Positions 35,196-43,773 of a stretch of 64,000 nucleotides of DNA are shown here, in pieces; the stretch's first letter is position 1, and each line of letters opens with the position of its first letter. Origin of the DNA: Mesorhizobium sp. B2-7-2 (GTDB lineage: Bacteria > Pseudomonadota > Alphaproteobacteria > Rhizobiales > Rhizobiaceae). Where the stretch lies: contig NZ_VFTZ01000013.1 in NCBI RefSeq assembly GCF_006440775.1, positions 62,001 through 126,000 on the forward strand, given 5' to 3'. Below the pieces are notes generated by a model, which worked only from the letters and a program-made list of their open reading frames with translations, did no database searches and was not told the origin of the DNA. The translations under genes were made by a program, and so were the position numbers.

Positions 35196-35985
35196 ATCCG
35201 AAGGAGCTCTCGCCGAGCAGTTGCAGCCTCGGAAAGATGCGCCGGCCGCCGGCGACCACCCGGGCACCTTTGCCGATCACCGTCTTGGGGTCCGCTTTCA
35301 GCACCGTGCCGCCGGCCTCTTCGACCAGCAGCATGCCGGCCAGGCAATCCCAGGCGTTCATGTGCTCCTCGAGATAGCCGAGCAGCCGGCCGGCCGCCGC
35401 ATAGGCAAGCATGAGCGCTCCGGAAGCATTGCGGTAGAAGACGCCGCCCTCGCCCATGATCAGGCCGATGAGAATGACGACATTCGTGGTCGAGGCGCGG
35501 TTGGAGAGCCCGGTGCCGACCGAGCCTTCGGAAAGCGATGACGCGTTGCTGGCCCTGATCGGCTTGCCGTTGAGGAAGGCGCCGCCGCCAAGACGGGCGT
35601 AGAACGTCTCGTCGGTCGAGGGTTCGTGGATGACGCCCACGATCGTCTCGCCGTTCCTGGCGCAGGCGATCACCACGCACCAGGCGGGAATGCCGCGCAC
35701 GAAATTGGCGGTGCCGTCGATCGGGTCGATCACCCAGACATGACCGGTTGTTCCGGTGATCGCCGCGTGCTCCTCACCGACGATGCCGTCTTGCGGGTAG
35801 GCCTCGGCGATGGCCGCACGGATGAACAGCTCGACCTCGCGGTCGGCTTCTGAAACCAGGTCCTGATGGCCCTTGCTCTCGATCGTCAGACTGTCGAGGT
35901 CGCGAAAATATTTCAGCCCCAGCTCGCCGGCGCGCCGCGCCAGGTCGATGGCAAAATGCATGCGGTCGTCGAGATCATGGGTCAT
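35185..35985 (-). CDS. inositol monophosphatase family protein (266 aa)
   Basis: The metal-dependent phosphatase motifs are all present: G-H-Q-D-L-V-S-E-A-D, G-E-E-H (metal ligand Glu), D-P-I-D-G-T-A-N-F and W-D-C-L-A-G. The family dephosphorylates inositol phosphate, histidinol phosphate, bisphosphonucleosides or fructose bisphosphate; the W-D-C variant of W-D-x-A-A leaves the substrate open. Its last 11 bases overlap the end of the convergent lacI-family gene. The neighbourhood with a sugar importer suggests a sugar phosphate, but this is weak. Confidence 0.88.
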   Translation of the reverse strand: MTHDLDDRMHFAIDLARRAGELGLKYFRDLDSLTIESKGHQDLVSEADREVELFIRAAIAEAYPQDGIVGEEHAAITGTTGHVWVIDPIDGTANFVRGIPAWCVVIACARNGETIVGVIHEPSTDETFYARLGGGAFLNGKPIRASNASSLSEGSVGTGLSNRASTTNVVILIGLIMGEGGVFYRNASGALMLAYAAAGRLLGYLEEHMNAWDCLAGMLLVEEAGGTVLKADPKTVIGKGARVVAGGRRIFPRLQLLGESSFGFTR

Positions 35986-36052
35986 GGGCAGGCTCGCGCT
36001 TTGGCGGGGAGCCTGCCCTTAACAGATGAGCATGTCAGAAGCCATGGCGCCG

Positions 36053-37051
36053 TCAGGCCGCCTTCGACATCGATTTGTGCACGTCGGCGAGGATCTCAAA
36101 GGAGCGCACGCGCGCCGCATGGTCGAAGCACTGCGCCGTCACCATCAATTCATCGGCGCCGGTGCGGCTTATGAAGGCGTCGATGCCCTGGCGCACCGTC
36201 TCCGGCGAGCCGACGACGGCGCAGGACAGCGCCTGGGCAAGCATGGTTTTCGCCGCGGGGTCGAGGTCGCGGTCGTAATTCTCGACCGGCGGCGGCAATT
36301 GGCCGGGGCGGCCGCTGCGCAGATTGACGAAGGCCTGTTGCAGCGAGCTGAACAGAAGCTTCGCCTCGGCGTCCGACGGCGCGGCGAAGACATTGAGGCC
36401 GAGCATGACATACGGTTTTTCGAGTTGCGCCGACGGCTGGAAGCGCGTGCGATAAACCTCCAGCGCATGATCGAGCTCAGCCGGGGCGAAATGCGAGGCG
36501 AAGGCGTAAGGCAGGCCGAGAAGGGCTGCGAGCTGCGCACCATAGAGGCTGGAGCCCAGGATCCAGACCGGCACGCTCTGGCCCTCGCCGGGCACGGCGC
36601 GAATGCGCTGGCCTTCCTCGGCCGGCTGGAAATAGCCCATCAGCTCGACGACGTCCTGCGGGAAATTGTCGGCTCTTTCGAGATTCCGCCGCAGCGCCCG
36701 CGCGGTCAGCATGTCGGTGCCCGGCGCGCGGCCGAGGCCGAGATCGATGCGGCCAGGGAAAAGCGCCGCCAGTGTGCCGAACTGCTCGGCGATCACCAGC
36801 GGCGCATGGTTGGGCAGCATGATGCCGCCGGCGCCGACGCGGATCGACTTGGTGCCGCCAGCGACATGCGCGATCACGACGGAGGTCGCGGCGCTCGCGA
36901 TGCCCGGCATGTTGTGGTGCTCGGCCAGCCAGTAGCGCCTGTAGCCCAGCCGCTCGGCATGGCGGGCAAGGTCGAGCGAATTGGCAAGCGACTGCGAGGC
37001 CGTGCTGCCTTGCGTGATCGGCGACAGGTCGAGAACCGAAAGGGCCGTCAT
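36053..37051 (-). CDS. LLM-class flavin-dependent oxidoreductase (332 aa)
   Basis: This is a bacterial-luciferase-like monooxygenase fold: L-D-L-S-P-I-x-x-G near the N terminus, R-Y-W-L-A-E-H-H-N-M, V-G-A-G-G-I-M-L-P-N-H-A-P, F-P-G-R-I-D-L-G-L-G-R-A-P-G-T-D and P-V-W-I-L-G-S-S-L-Y-G-A. These match the YhbW-like branch of FMN-dependent LLM proteins. Its stop is followed after 67 bases by the IMPase start, and its start is 3 bases after the NAT gene stop, so it is co-transcribed with NAT. Substrate unknown. Confidence 0.9.
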   Translation of the reverse strand: MTALSVLDLSPITQGSTASQSLANSLDLARHAERLGYRRYWLAEHHNMPGIASAATSVVIAHVAGGTKSIRVGAGGIMLPNHAPLVIAEQFGTLAALFPGRIDLGLGRAPGTDMLTARALRRNLERADNFPQDVVELMGYFQPAEEGQRIRAVPGEGQSVPVWILGSSLYGAQLAALLGLPYAFASHFAPAELDHALEVYRTRFQPSAQLEKPYVMLGLNVFAAPSDAEAKLLFSSLQQAFVNLRSGRPGQLPPPVENYDRDLDPAAKTMLAQALSCAVVGSPETVRQGIDAFISRTGADELMVTAQCFDHAARVRSFEILADVHKSMSKAA

Positions 37052-37054
37052 TGG

Positions 37055-37876
37055 TCAGGTCTCCACGATGCGTTTTTCCCGCAGCCTCGCCTCGAAGGCG
37101 GCGCGGTCGGGAATGACGATGGCGAGCTGGTTCTCCAGCACGCCGGCGAGCTCGGTGGCGGTCGCGATCTCGCGCTGCTCGCTGCGACCGCCGGCATGAT
37201 GTGTCGACAGCCGGTTGTTGCGCAGCGCATAGCGCCGGTCGGGCAAGGCGAGCGCGGCAACCAGCGTGGTCAGGAAATGCGAGCTCGGATGCGTCGACAG
37301 GAAATGGCTGCCGACCTGATAATCGACCTCATAGGCCTGGCTTATGTCGAAGCGGTAGAGCGTGCGCCAATCGCCGCCAATGCCGGCTTGGAGGCGAAGA
37401 TGGTCGCCGGTTTCGACGATGCGGAAGGCCTCGTGCGGCGTCTGCTGCTCAAGCCCAGGTTGCAAAAGCAGCGGCGCCGTCAGCGTCAGGCCGCCGAAGC
37501 CGACATCGGCAATGTAGGTGCGGCCGCCGAGCTCGACGCGCAGCAGCATGTGGCTGCGCGCGGTGACGGCATCATCCGGCTGGCCCCACAACACGCGCGC
37601 CGCCAGCCCGCTGGCGGTGAAGCCGAGCGCCTTCAGCGCATGCATGAAGATGAGATTGTGCTCGAAGCAATAGCCGCCGCGGCTCTGGCCAAGAATCTTG
37701 TCCTGCAGCGAGGCGATGTCGAGCCCGACGGAAACGCCCATCAAGGCGTCGATATTCTCGAACGGGATCGCCTGCGGATGGGTTGCGTGCAGCGCCTGCA
37801 GCGTGGCCAGCGAAACGTCGGTTGGCCCGTCATAGCCTGTGCGGGCGAAATAGCCATCGAGATCGAAGTCGCTCAT
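37055..37876 (-). CDS. nat: arylamine N-acetyltransferase
   Basis: The 273-residue cysteine acetyltransferase transfers acetyl from acetyl-CoA to arylamines or arylhydrazines. The catalytic triad can be placed: Cys70 in R-G-G-Y-C-F-E-H-N, His109 in R-S-H-M-L-L, and Asp124 in Y-I-A-D-V-G-F-G-G. I-P-F-E-N-I-D near residue 37 is also typical. Length is normal. It is followed 3 bases later by an LLM flavin oxidoreductase, which suggests shared work on aromatic or xenobiotic amines. Confidence 0.95.
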   Translation of the reverse strand: MSDFDLDGYFARTGYDGPTDVSLATLQALHATHPQAIPFENIDALMGVSVGLDIASLQDKILGQSRGGYCFEHNLIFMHALKALGFTASGLAARVLWGQPDDAVTARSHMLLRVELGGRTYIADVGFGGLTLTAPLLLQPGLEQQTPHEAFRIVETGDHLRLQAGIGGDWRTLYRFDISQAYEVDYQVGSHFLSTHPSSHFLTTLVAALALPDRRYALRNNRLSTHHAGGRSEQREIATATELAGVLENQLAIVIPDRAAFEARLREKRIVET

Positions 37877-37971
37877 TCAGGGGCAGGTCCCGCTTGACCG
37901 GCCCGATATAGGCACTGCCCGCCAACGCTGCAAATAACGGCCACGCTTTGCGATTGGACCACATGCCAATG

Positions 37972-38117
37972 CATGTCGCCCAGAAATGTGCATGGTTCTG
38001 GGACAACGACATGCATCAAAACAGGAGCATGTCGCCCAGAAGTGCGCACGGTTCTGGGACCACGGCGAAACAAAGCCCCTGGAGCGCGTCGTCTGAATCC
38101 AATTCAGGGCGACGCGC
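37972..38117. repeat. family C repeats (GCATGTCGCCCA type) plus linked palindrome
   Basis: Two tandem units, GCATGTCGCCCAGAA...TTCTGGGACAACGACATGC (37974-38012) and CATGTCGCCCAGAAGTGCG...TTCTGGGACCACGG, are followed by the palindrome GCGCGTCGTCTGAATCC / AATTCAGGGCGACGCGC at 38084-38117. A related arrangement occurs at 61468-61575. A family B element follows directly. Confidence 0.8.
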
Positions 38118-38488
38118 CTTAGTTCCCCGACACAGGGATTTTGAAAGGTTGCCGTTGGTGCAAGATTTTCCATTCATTTCCGTGCAATCAACGCAAACGC
38201 CGGGGATTGGTTGAAGCCGCCCCAACCTCGTCATTCTATGGCGGAGCAAGGAGCGAAGCGACGCGCGCAGACCATAGAATGCATTCCGCGACTTGGAAGC
38301 GTCGCCACGGTGCAGAATTCTGCTCCGTTGCACACCTTGGCGAAGGTAACGGCATGGATTCCAGGGTCTTCGCGACGGAGCTTCGCTCCTGCTCCGCCCA
38401 GGAATGACGACGGGGTTGCGCGTTTCGGCCAATCTCCAAAGTATACCGCCTGAGCCGACCGGTCAAAATCCCTGTGCAGTGCACTTAG
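38118..38488. repeat. family B long inverted repeat (B4)
   Basis: The left end is CTTAGTTCCCCGACACAGGG (38118 on) and the right end is GTCAAAATCCCTGTGCAG...GCACTTAG to 38488. Inner arms TCATTCTATGGCGGAGCAAG and GCTCCTGCTCCGCCCAGGAA are diverged inverted copies around AGAATTCTGC. The right terminal TTA is the stop codon (TAA on the minus strand) of the AI-2E-type permease gene. Confidence 0.88.
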
Positions 38489-39651
38489 GCCGGTTTGTGA
38501 TTGTTTTCGGCGGGCTCTTCCTCGATGGCCATGGACTGCTGCGCCGCCAGGAAGTTGCCGACATGGCTCAAGCCCTCGAAATGGTCGCAGAAGACCTTGA
38601 TGACGACCAGCAACGGCACCGCCATCAGCGCGCCGACGAAGCCCCATAGCCATGACCAGAAGGCGATGGCGATCAAGATTGCCACGGCGTTGATCTCGAG
38701 GCGCCGTCCGACCACCGTCGGCGTCACGAACTGGCCTTCGACGATATCGCACAACACCACGAAAGCCGGCGCCAGCAGCGCATAGGCGATCGTGTCGAAG
38801 CTGATCAGCGCGATGATGGCGACGAGCAGGACGGTCATCAGCGCGCCGACATAGGGCAGGAAATTGAGCAGCGCCGCCGCCGCGCCCCACACCAACGGGG
38901 TGGGCATGCCGAGCCCCCAGAGGCCCAGCCCGATCATCGTGCCGAGGCCGGCATTGATCAGGGCAACGGTAAGCAGATAGTGCGAGATTTCGTGCTCGAC
39001 GTCATAGACCACGCGCAGCGCCCGCTTCTTCTGGGTCATGCTGGTGAACGACTGCACGATCTTCTCGTAGAACAGCGTGCCCGAGGCGAGCAGAAACAGC
39101 GACAGCACGAAGACGATGGTGATCGAGGTGCCGGCTTCCAGGAGATTGCTGGCCGCCGTGGACAGAACGCCGGAAGGCGCCACCGCGACCCGCTGCACCC
39201 CCGGCTCCTGCGAGGTCTCGGTCAGAGCTTCCAGCTGATGCGCGAGATCCATCACCCGTTCGAGCGGCCGCTTGAACGGCGCCAGCCGCTCGGTGAGCTG
39301 CTGGCCGATCGAATAGCTGTTGTTGATGAGGTCGATGACCGGACCGCTGAGCAGATAGCCTGCGACGACGAAAACAAAGATTGAAAGCAGCACCAGCAAC
39401 GTCGCCGAAACCACTTCCGGTACGCCGTGCTTGCGCAGGAAGCGCACGATCGGCGTCAACGTCAGCGCCAGCAGGAAGGCGAGGATTACCGGCATGAAGA
39501 AATCGCGCGCGAAATAGAGCGCTGCGATCGTCAGCAGAATGAAAATCCCGATCACCAGCGATCGCGTCAAGCGCATGTCCGCCCGGGCGCTGGCACGCGG
39601 ATCAGGGCTTTCGACAACGCTCGCGCCCGAAACGATCGGCTCGGCTTTCAT
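38485..39651 (-). CDS. AI-2E transporter family (PerM-like) membrane protein (388 aa)
   Basis: Seven or eight hydrophobic segments are arranged as in the PerM/AI-2E family: a paired N-terminal set (residues about 28-90), a soluble middle region (about 105-175) and a C-terminal group containing L-P-Y-V-G-A-L, D-I-V-E-G-Q-F-V-T-P-T-V-V-G-R-R-L-E-I-N and the closing P-L-L-V-V-I-K. ATG 39651 has GGGGAA upstream. Family members export diverse small molecules and some are Na+/H+ antiporters; autoinducer export should not be assumed. Confidence 0.88.
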   Translation of the reverse strand: MKAEPIVSGASVVESPDPRASARADMRLTRSLVIGIFILLTIAALYFARDFFMPVILAFLLALTLTPIVRFLRKHGVPEVVSATLLVLLSIFVFVVAGYLLSGPVIDLINNSYSIGQQLTERLAPFKRPLERVMDLAHQLEALTETSQEPGVQRVAVAPSGVLSTAASNLLEAGTSITIVFVLSLFLLASGTLFYEKIVQSFTSMTQKKRALRVVYDVEHEISHYLLTVALINAGLGTMIGLGLWGLGMPTPLVWGAAAALLNFLPYVGALMTVLLVAIIALISFDTIAYALLAPAFVVLCDIVEGQFVTPTVVGRRLEINAVAILIAIAFWSWLWGFVGALMAVPLLVVIKVFCDHFEGLSHVGNFLAAQQSMAIEEEPAENNHKPA

Positions 39652-39809
39652 CGGTTCCCCTTGCAAGCCCACCACCCAAACAATGAATGCATGGCAGGCT
39701 TCTGGGCGAAACGCGGGAGTTCCGGGCAAGGTTCCATGAGCCGGCTTTCCGCGGCATCGCGCCTGCGGTCGCGCTGCGGGTCGGTCAGTCTTGGCTAACG
39801 GGCTTCCGC

Positions 39810-40871
39810 TCAGCCGGCCGGCGCCACGATGGCGGGCGCGGTTTTGGCCGTCTCCTTGCGCACGATCGGCGCCACCCTGGTGCCGTAAAGCTCGATCGCC
39901 TTCATGATCTTGGCGTGCGGCATGGTGCCGATCGCCATTTGCAGTAGGAAGCGGTCGTTGCCGAAGATCTTGTGCTGCGCGACGATCTTTTCCGCCACGG
40001 CCTCGGGATTGCCGACGAAGAGGGCCCCACTGGGACCCCGTGCGTGATCGAAATGCGCGCGCGAGGTCGGGCCCCAGCCGCGCTCGCGGCCGATGCGGTT
40101 CATCACCTCGGCCTGCGGTCCGTAGAAATCGTCGGCCGCCTGTTCGGGCGTCTCGGCGATGAAGCCGTGCACGTTGATGCTGGTGGCGAGGCTGGCCGGA
40201 TCGTTGCCGCCGCGCCGCGCCGCCTCGCGGTAGATCTCGAACAAAGGCGCGAAACGGGCCGGCTCGCCGCCGATGATGGCCAGCGTCAGTGGCAGGCCGA
40301 GCACGCCGGCACGGGCGGCCGACTGCGGCGTGCCGCCGATGGCGATCCAGACCGGCAGTTTCTCCTGCAACGGACGCGGATAGACGCCGCGGCCGTTGAC
40401 CGGCGCGCGCAGCTTGCCCTGCCACGTCACTGTCACCTGGTCGCGGATAGCCAGCAACAGGTCGAGCTTCTCGGCGAAGAGCTCGTCATAGCCCTCCAGA
40501 TTGTAGCCGAACAGCGGGAAGGATTCGATGAAGGAGCCGCGCCCGGCCATGATCTCGGCGCGGCCGCCGGACAGAAGGTCGAGCGTCGCGAATTGCTGGA
40601 AGACGCGCACCGGATCATCGGAGGAAAGCACCGTGACCGCGCTGGTCAGGCGGATGCGCTTCGTGCGCTCGGCCGCCGCGGCCAGCGCCACCACCGGCGC
40701 CGAGGCGGCATAGTCGGGACGGTGATGCTCGCCGAGGCCGAACACGTCGAGGCCGACCTGGTCGGCCAGCTCGATTTCCTCGATGAGGTTGCGCAGCCGT
40801 TCATGCGGGCCGATCGCGCCGGGGCCCGGCTCCGGGCTGACATCGGCGAAAGTGTAGAGACCGAGTTCCAT
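39810..40871 (-). CDS. LLM-class flavin-dependent oxidoreductase (353 aa)
   Basis: This second luciferase-like protein is of a different subgroup from the one at 36053: M-E-L-G-L-Y-T-F-A-D, F-G-L-G-E-H-H-R-P-D-Y, S-A-V-T-V-L-S-S-D-D-P-V-R-V-F-Q, G-R-A-E-I-M-A-G-R-G-S-F and P-V-W-I-A-I-G-G-T-P-Q-S. The N terminus and active-site region fit FMN- or F420-type LLM monooxygenases. It appears monocistronic. Substrate unknown. The 158-base gap to the next gene and the 222-base gap upstream (40872-41093) show no further gene. Confidence 0.9.
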   Translation of the reverse strand: MELGLYTFADVSPEPGPGAIGPHERLRNLIEEIELADQVGLDVFGLGEHHRPDYAASAPVVALAAAAERTKRIRLTSAVTVLSSDDPVRVFQQFATLDLLSGGRAEIMAGRGSFIESFPLFGYNLEGYDELFAEKLDLLLAIRDQVTVTWQGKLRAPVNGRGVYPRPLQEKLPVWIAIGGTPQSAARAGVLGLPLTLAIIGGEPARFAPLFEIYREAARRGGNDPASLATSINVHGFIAETPEQAADDFYGPQAEVMNRIGRERGWGPTSRAHFDHARGPSGALFVGNPEAVAEKIVAQHKIFGNDRFLLQMAIGTMPHAKIMKAIELYGTRVAPIVRKETAKTAPAIVAPAG

Positions 40872-41093
40872 CTGGTTGCGTCCTCAATGTTCATGTCGGC
40901 GTTTGTTGTCGGCGCTAGAGGTAACCATCCGCCGTTCTGCCGGCCAGACGCGCGATCTGTGAACAGTGCATCGCGCTGCCGGGCCGTATCCCTGCGGCAA
41001 CAAGCCCGAATTTTTCATGGCTGCCATACCGTTTTGGCGCTTGAACTTGCCGCTTTCACGCGTATGTAAGCGTCGCGAATACACTGCAGGGAA

Positions 41094-41528
41094 GTGCACT
41101 TGGCTATCTACAGGGAAAAAGACATTTTCGAGCGGCGCAATGCCGCGAACGAGGCAAAGAAGGCGCTGCTCGAGCGCTTCAAGGCAAAACCAGCGGCGGA
41201 TGATCCGACAGTGCTGGCTCGCCAGGCCGAACGCAAGGCTATCCTTGAGGCCCGTGCCATCCGCGAGGCGGAAAAGGCTCGGCTAAAGCAGGAAAAGCTG
41301 GCGCGCGAAGCGGCTGAGAAGGCCGAGCGCGAGGCGATTGCCGAAGCGGCGCGTCTTGCGGCGGAAGCGGCGGCGGCCGAAGAGGCCAAGCGCCGCGAGG
41401 CCGAGGAATCCGAGCGCATCGCTTTCGAGCTTGCCGATGAGGCCGCGCGCAAGGCCAAGCGTGACGCACGCTACGCCGCCCGCAAGTCTCGCGTCGGGCG
41501 CACGCCTCCGGGCTTCTCCGCCCGCTAG
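41094..41528 (+). CDS. charged coiled-coil protein, DUF6481-like (144 aa)
   Basis: From residue 20 onward the protein is almost wholly Ala, Glu, Lys and Arg with heptad-like spacing (A-E-R-K-A-I-L-E-A-R-A-I-R-E-A-E-K-A-R-L), a long predicted helix or coiled coil. It ends in K-S-R-V-G-R-T-P-P-G-F. This resembles the DUF6481 proteins common in alphaproteobacteria. GTG 41094 gives the annotated frame; TTG 41100 with an AGGGAAG site (41088-41094) is a plausible alternative start. Function unknown. A family D repeat overlaps its stop codon. Confidence 0.75.
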   Translation: MHLAIYREKDIFERRNAANEAKKALLERFKAKPAADDPTVLARQAERKAILEARAIREAEKARLKQEKLAREAAEKAEREAIAEAARLAAEAAAAEEAKRREAEESERIAFELADEAARKAKRDARYAARKSRVGRTPPGFSAR

Positions 41529-41593
41529 AGCAATTCCAGGAAAAATGGTTCAGGGTCGCCGAAAGCGGCCCTGAACGCGTTTGTGCTACGGAT
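41527..41593. repeat. family D repeat (D3)
   Basis: AGAGCAATTCCAGGAAAAATG opens the unit and TTCAGGG...CCCTGAA forms an internal palindrome (GGTTCAGGGTCGCC / GGCCCTGAAC). It begins at the stop codon of the DUF6481-like gene and runs into a family B element. Confidence 0.7.
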
Positions 41594-41600
41594 ACCGAGC

Positions 41601-41972
41601 TAGTAGCACTGCACAGGGATTTTGACCGGTCGGCTCTGTTTGCGTTGGTGGCATGCGTGGAGATTGCCGAAACGCCATCGCGATCGTCATTCCAGGGCGG
41701 AGCAGGAGCGAAGCTCCGTCGCGAAGACCCTGGAATCCATGCCGTTACCTTCGTCAAGGCGTGCAACGGAGCAGAATTCTGCACCGTGGCAACGCTCGGA
41801 AGTCACGGAATGGATTCTATGGTCTGCGCGCGTCGCTTCGCTCCTTGCTCCGCCATAGAATGACGACGTTGGGGCGGCTTCAACCAATCCCCGGCGACTT
41901 CACGGAAATGAATGGAAAATCTTGCACCAAGACAAATGGCAACCTTTCAAAATCCCTGTGTCGGGGAGCTAG
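41601..41972. repeat. family B long inverted repeat (B5)
   Basis: The left end CTAGTAGCACTGCACAGGG starts at 41601. The right end CAAAATCCCTGTGTCGGGG...CTAG finishes at 41972, with CTA 41969-41971 serving as the stop codon (TAG, minus strand) of the SMR exporter. Inner arms TCATTCCAGGGCGGAGCAGG and TTGCTCCGCCATAGAATGAC are as in B1, which it closely resembles. Confidence 0.9.
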
Positions 41973-42283
41973 GCGACCAGTTTCAGCCCGACGATGCCGC
42001 AGACGATCAGGCCGATACAGGCGAGCCGGACGATCGTCGCCGGCTCGCCGAGCAGCCAGATGCCGAGCAGCGCCGTGCCGACGGTGCCGATGCCGGTCCA
42101 CACCGCATAGGCCGTGCCGACAGGCAGCGTCTTCAGCGCCAGCCCGAGCAGGCCGAGGCTGACGATCATCGAGGCAATGGTGAGAAGGGTCGGCAGCGGC
42201 TTGGAGAAGCCGTCGGTATATTTGAGGCCGATCGCCCAGCCGATCTCGAACAGGCCGGCGAAGAGAAGAAAAATCCAGGACAT
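41969..42283 (-). CDS. gdx: SMR-family guanidinium exporter (SugE/Gdx type, 104 aa)
   Basis: This is a four-helix small multidrug resistance protein with the invariant Glu13 (M-S-W-I-F-L-L-F-A-G-L-F-E), G-L-K-Y-T-D-G-F-S-K-P between helices 1 and 2, and A-Y-A-V-W-T-G-I-G-T-V-G near helix 3. This is the SugE/Gdx pattern rather than EmrE. Gdx proteins exchange guanidinium for protons. A guanidine-II riboswitch lies upstream (42326-42371), which supports guanidinium as substrate. ATG 42283 has GGAG 8 bases upstream; GTG 42292 is less likely. Its stop overlaps the end of a family B repeat. Confidence 0.92.
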   Translation of the reverse strand: MSWIFLLFAGLFEIGWAIGLKYTDGFSKPLPTLLTIASMIVSLGLLGLALKTLPVGTAYAVWTGIGTVGTALLGIWLLGEPATIVRLACIGLIVCGIVGLKLVA

Positions 42284-42325
42284 CGAAGACACTCCGTCAT
42301 TCCAGCACCGCTTGAGATGCTTGGT

Positions 42326-42371
42326 GGCGGGTCGTCCCGGCCGGTTTTCGGGGAAGCGAGGTCGTCCTCGC
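42326..42371 (-). promoter_or_regulatory. guanidine-II (mini-ykkC) riboswitch
   Basis: Read on the minus strand, two successive hairpins each carry an ACGA tetraloop. GCGAGG-ACGA-CCTCGC (42356-42371, perfect 6-bp stem) comes first, then a linker CTTCCCCGAAAACCGG, then CGGG-ACGA-CCCG (42328-42339, 4-bp stem that can extend past a mismatch). Two tandem stem-loops with ACGR loops are the defining pattern of mini-ykkC RNAs, which bind free guanidine through loop-loop contact and turn on sugE-type genes. It sits 43 bases upstream of the SMR exporter start. Confidence 0.85.
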
Positions 42372-42470
42372 CCTTTGATATGGGGTGGCCTCGATCAACA
42401 AAACGCCGGCAGCATTGTCATGCCGCCGGTTCAAAGTCAGCATTGAGCCGGATCGACCGAATACGGCCGC

Positions 42471-42596
42471 TTACTTTTCCTTGATGCGCAACGCCTTGAC
42501 TGGCGGCGCCTTCGGAGCCGGGGCCGCCGCGGGCTTCTTGGCGTCCTTCTTCGGCTTGCGGGCTTCCTTGCCCGCCTTCATCGCACCTTTAGCCAT
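42471..42596 (-). CDS. small Lys/Ala/Pro-rich basic protein (41 aa)
   Basis: The 41-residue product is M-A-K-G-A-M-K-A-G-K-E-A-R-K-P-K-K followed by A-A-A-P-A-P-K-A-P and V-K-A-L-R-I-K-E-K. GGAGGAGC lies just upstream of ATG 42596, the strongest sign that it is real; the longer frame to 42749 is not supported. Composition recalls histone H1-like or ribosome-associated tails. I do not recognise a family. It is transcribed toward the riboswitch-controlled exporter, 99 bases from the first riboswitch hairpin. Confidence 0.65.
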   Translation of the reverse strand: MAKGAMKAGKEARKPKKDAKKPAAAPAPKAPPVKALRIKEK

Positions 42597-42778
42597 GATT
42601 CGCTCCTCCGATTGTGGACGTGCGAGTGAAACAAGAGAAATGCCCGGCTGCAAGAGGCTGTGCCGCTTTGCGAAGCCGGTCGACCGGCTGTCAACCGATT
42701 TCCGAAACCTCGCGCGGGCTGGTGCATTGTCTGTGAGGCGGGCCGTCAAGCTCGGGCGCGGGGCAGCTCGGAGATCGG

Positions 42779-43738
42779 ATGGCAGGACATAGCGGCTCGA
42801 GAAGGGTTATCTACGCAGCGCTCGCCGGCAATTTGGCGATCGCGGCGACCAAGTTCACGGCGGCAGCGCTCACCGGTTCGTCCGCCATGCTGTCGGAAGG
42901 TGTGCATTCGCTGGTCGACACCGGCAACGGCGCGCTGCTCCTCTACGGCATGCACCGCGCCGCGCGGCCGCCCGACCGCACCCACCCGCTCGGCCACGGA
43001 CGCGAGCTCTATTTCTGGAGCTTTATCGTGGCGCTTCTGGTGTTCGCGCTCGGCGCCGGCGTCTCATTCTATGAAGGCGTCATCCACATCATGGCGCCCG
43101 AGCCGTTCGTCAACGCCAAGGTCAACTACATCGTGCTTGCCCTTTCATTCCTGTTCGAGGGCAGCTCATGGCTGTTAGCGCTGAAGGAGTTCCGGCAGCA
43201 GAAGGGCAAGCAAGGCTGGCTGCAGGCCGTGCAATCGAGCAAGGATCCCAGCATCTATACGGTACTGTTCGAGGACAGCGCCGCGCTGCTCGGGCTGGCA
43301 GTCGCTTTCGCCGGCATCCTGTCGGCCCAGCTTCTGGGAATCCCCGAGCTCGACGGCCTCGGCTCGATCGGCATCGCCATCATCCTCGGCGCGACCGCCA
43401 TCTTCCTGGCGCGCGAGAGCAAAGGGCTGCTGCTGGGCGAACCTGCCTCACCCGAAGTGCAGAAGAGGGTGCTGGCGATCGTCCAGGATGATCCGGCGGT
43501 GCAGCGCGCGAACGGAATCCTGAGCGTCCATATCGGGCCGGAGGAAATCGTCGCGGGCTTGAGCATCGAATTCGAGGATCATCTCAGCGCGCCCGATATC
43601 GAGGCCTGCGTCGAGCGCCTGGAAGCCAGGCTCAAGAAGGAAATGCCGCAAATATCGAGGCTCTTCGTCAAGCCGCAGGCCACTGGCACATGGCAGCGGC
43701 GGCGCAAGGCCATGGCCGAGGCCTCGGAGGAGGGATAG
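42779..43738 (+). CDS. cation diffusion facilitator family transporter (319 aa)
   Basis: Six membrane segments are predicted in the first 220 residues, with the CDF metal-site motifs: S-E-G-V-H-S-L-V-D-T-G-N in helix 2, H-P-L-G-H-G-R-E-L-Y-F-W in the following loop/helix, and D-x-x-A-L-x-G near helix 5. The C-terminal cytoplasmic domain includes V-H-I-G-P-E-E-I-V-A-G. The family exports divalent metals such as Zn, Fe, Co or Mn by proton exchange. GGAG at 42770-42773 supports ATG 42779. Metal specificity cannot be read from the sequence. Confidence 0.92.
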   Translation: MAGHSGSRRVIYAALAGNLAIAATKFTAAALTGSSAMLSEGVHSLVDTGNGALLLYGMHRAARPPDRTHPLGHGRELYFWSFIVALLVFALGAGVSFYEGVIHIMAPEPFVNAKVNYIVLALSFLFEGSSWLLALKEFRQQKGKQGWLQAVQSSKDPSIYTVLFEDSAALLGLAVAFAGILSAQLLGIPELDGLGSIGIAIILGATAIFLARESKGLLLGEPASPEVQKRVLAIVQDDPAVQRANGILSVHIGPEEIVAGLSIEFEDHLSAPDIEACVERLEARLKKEMPQISRLFVKPQATGTWQRRRKAMAEASEEG

Positions 43739-43773
43739 ACTTTGATAAAGCGAACTTGTCAGGAGGAAGACCG

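Noticed and set aside
38485..40425. 646-codon minus-strand frame joining the AI-2E permease with upstream sequence
   Set aside because: Only the part from ATG 39651 has family features; the rest is a shadow of the LLM oxidoreductase gene.
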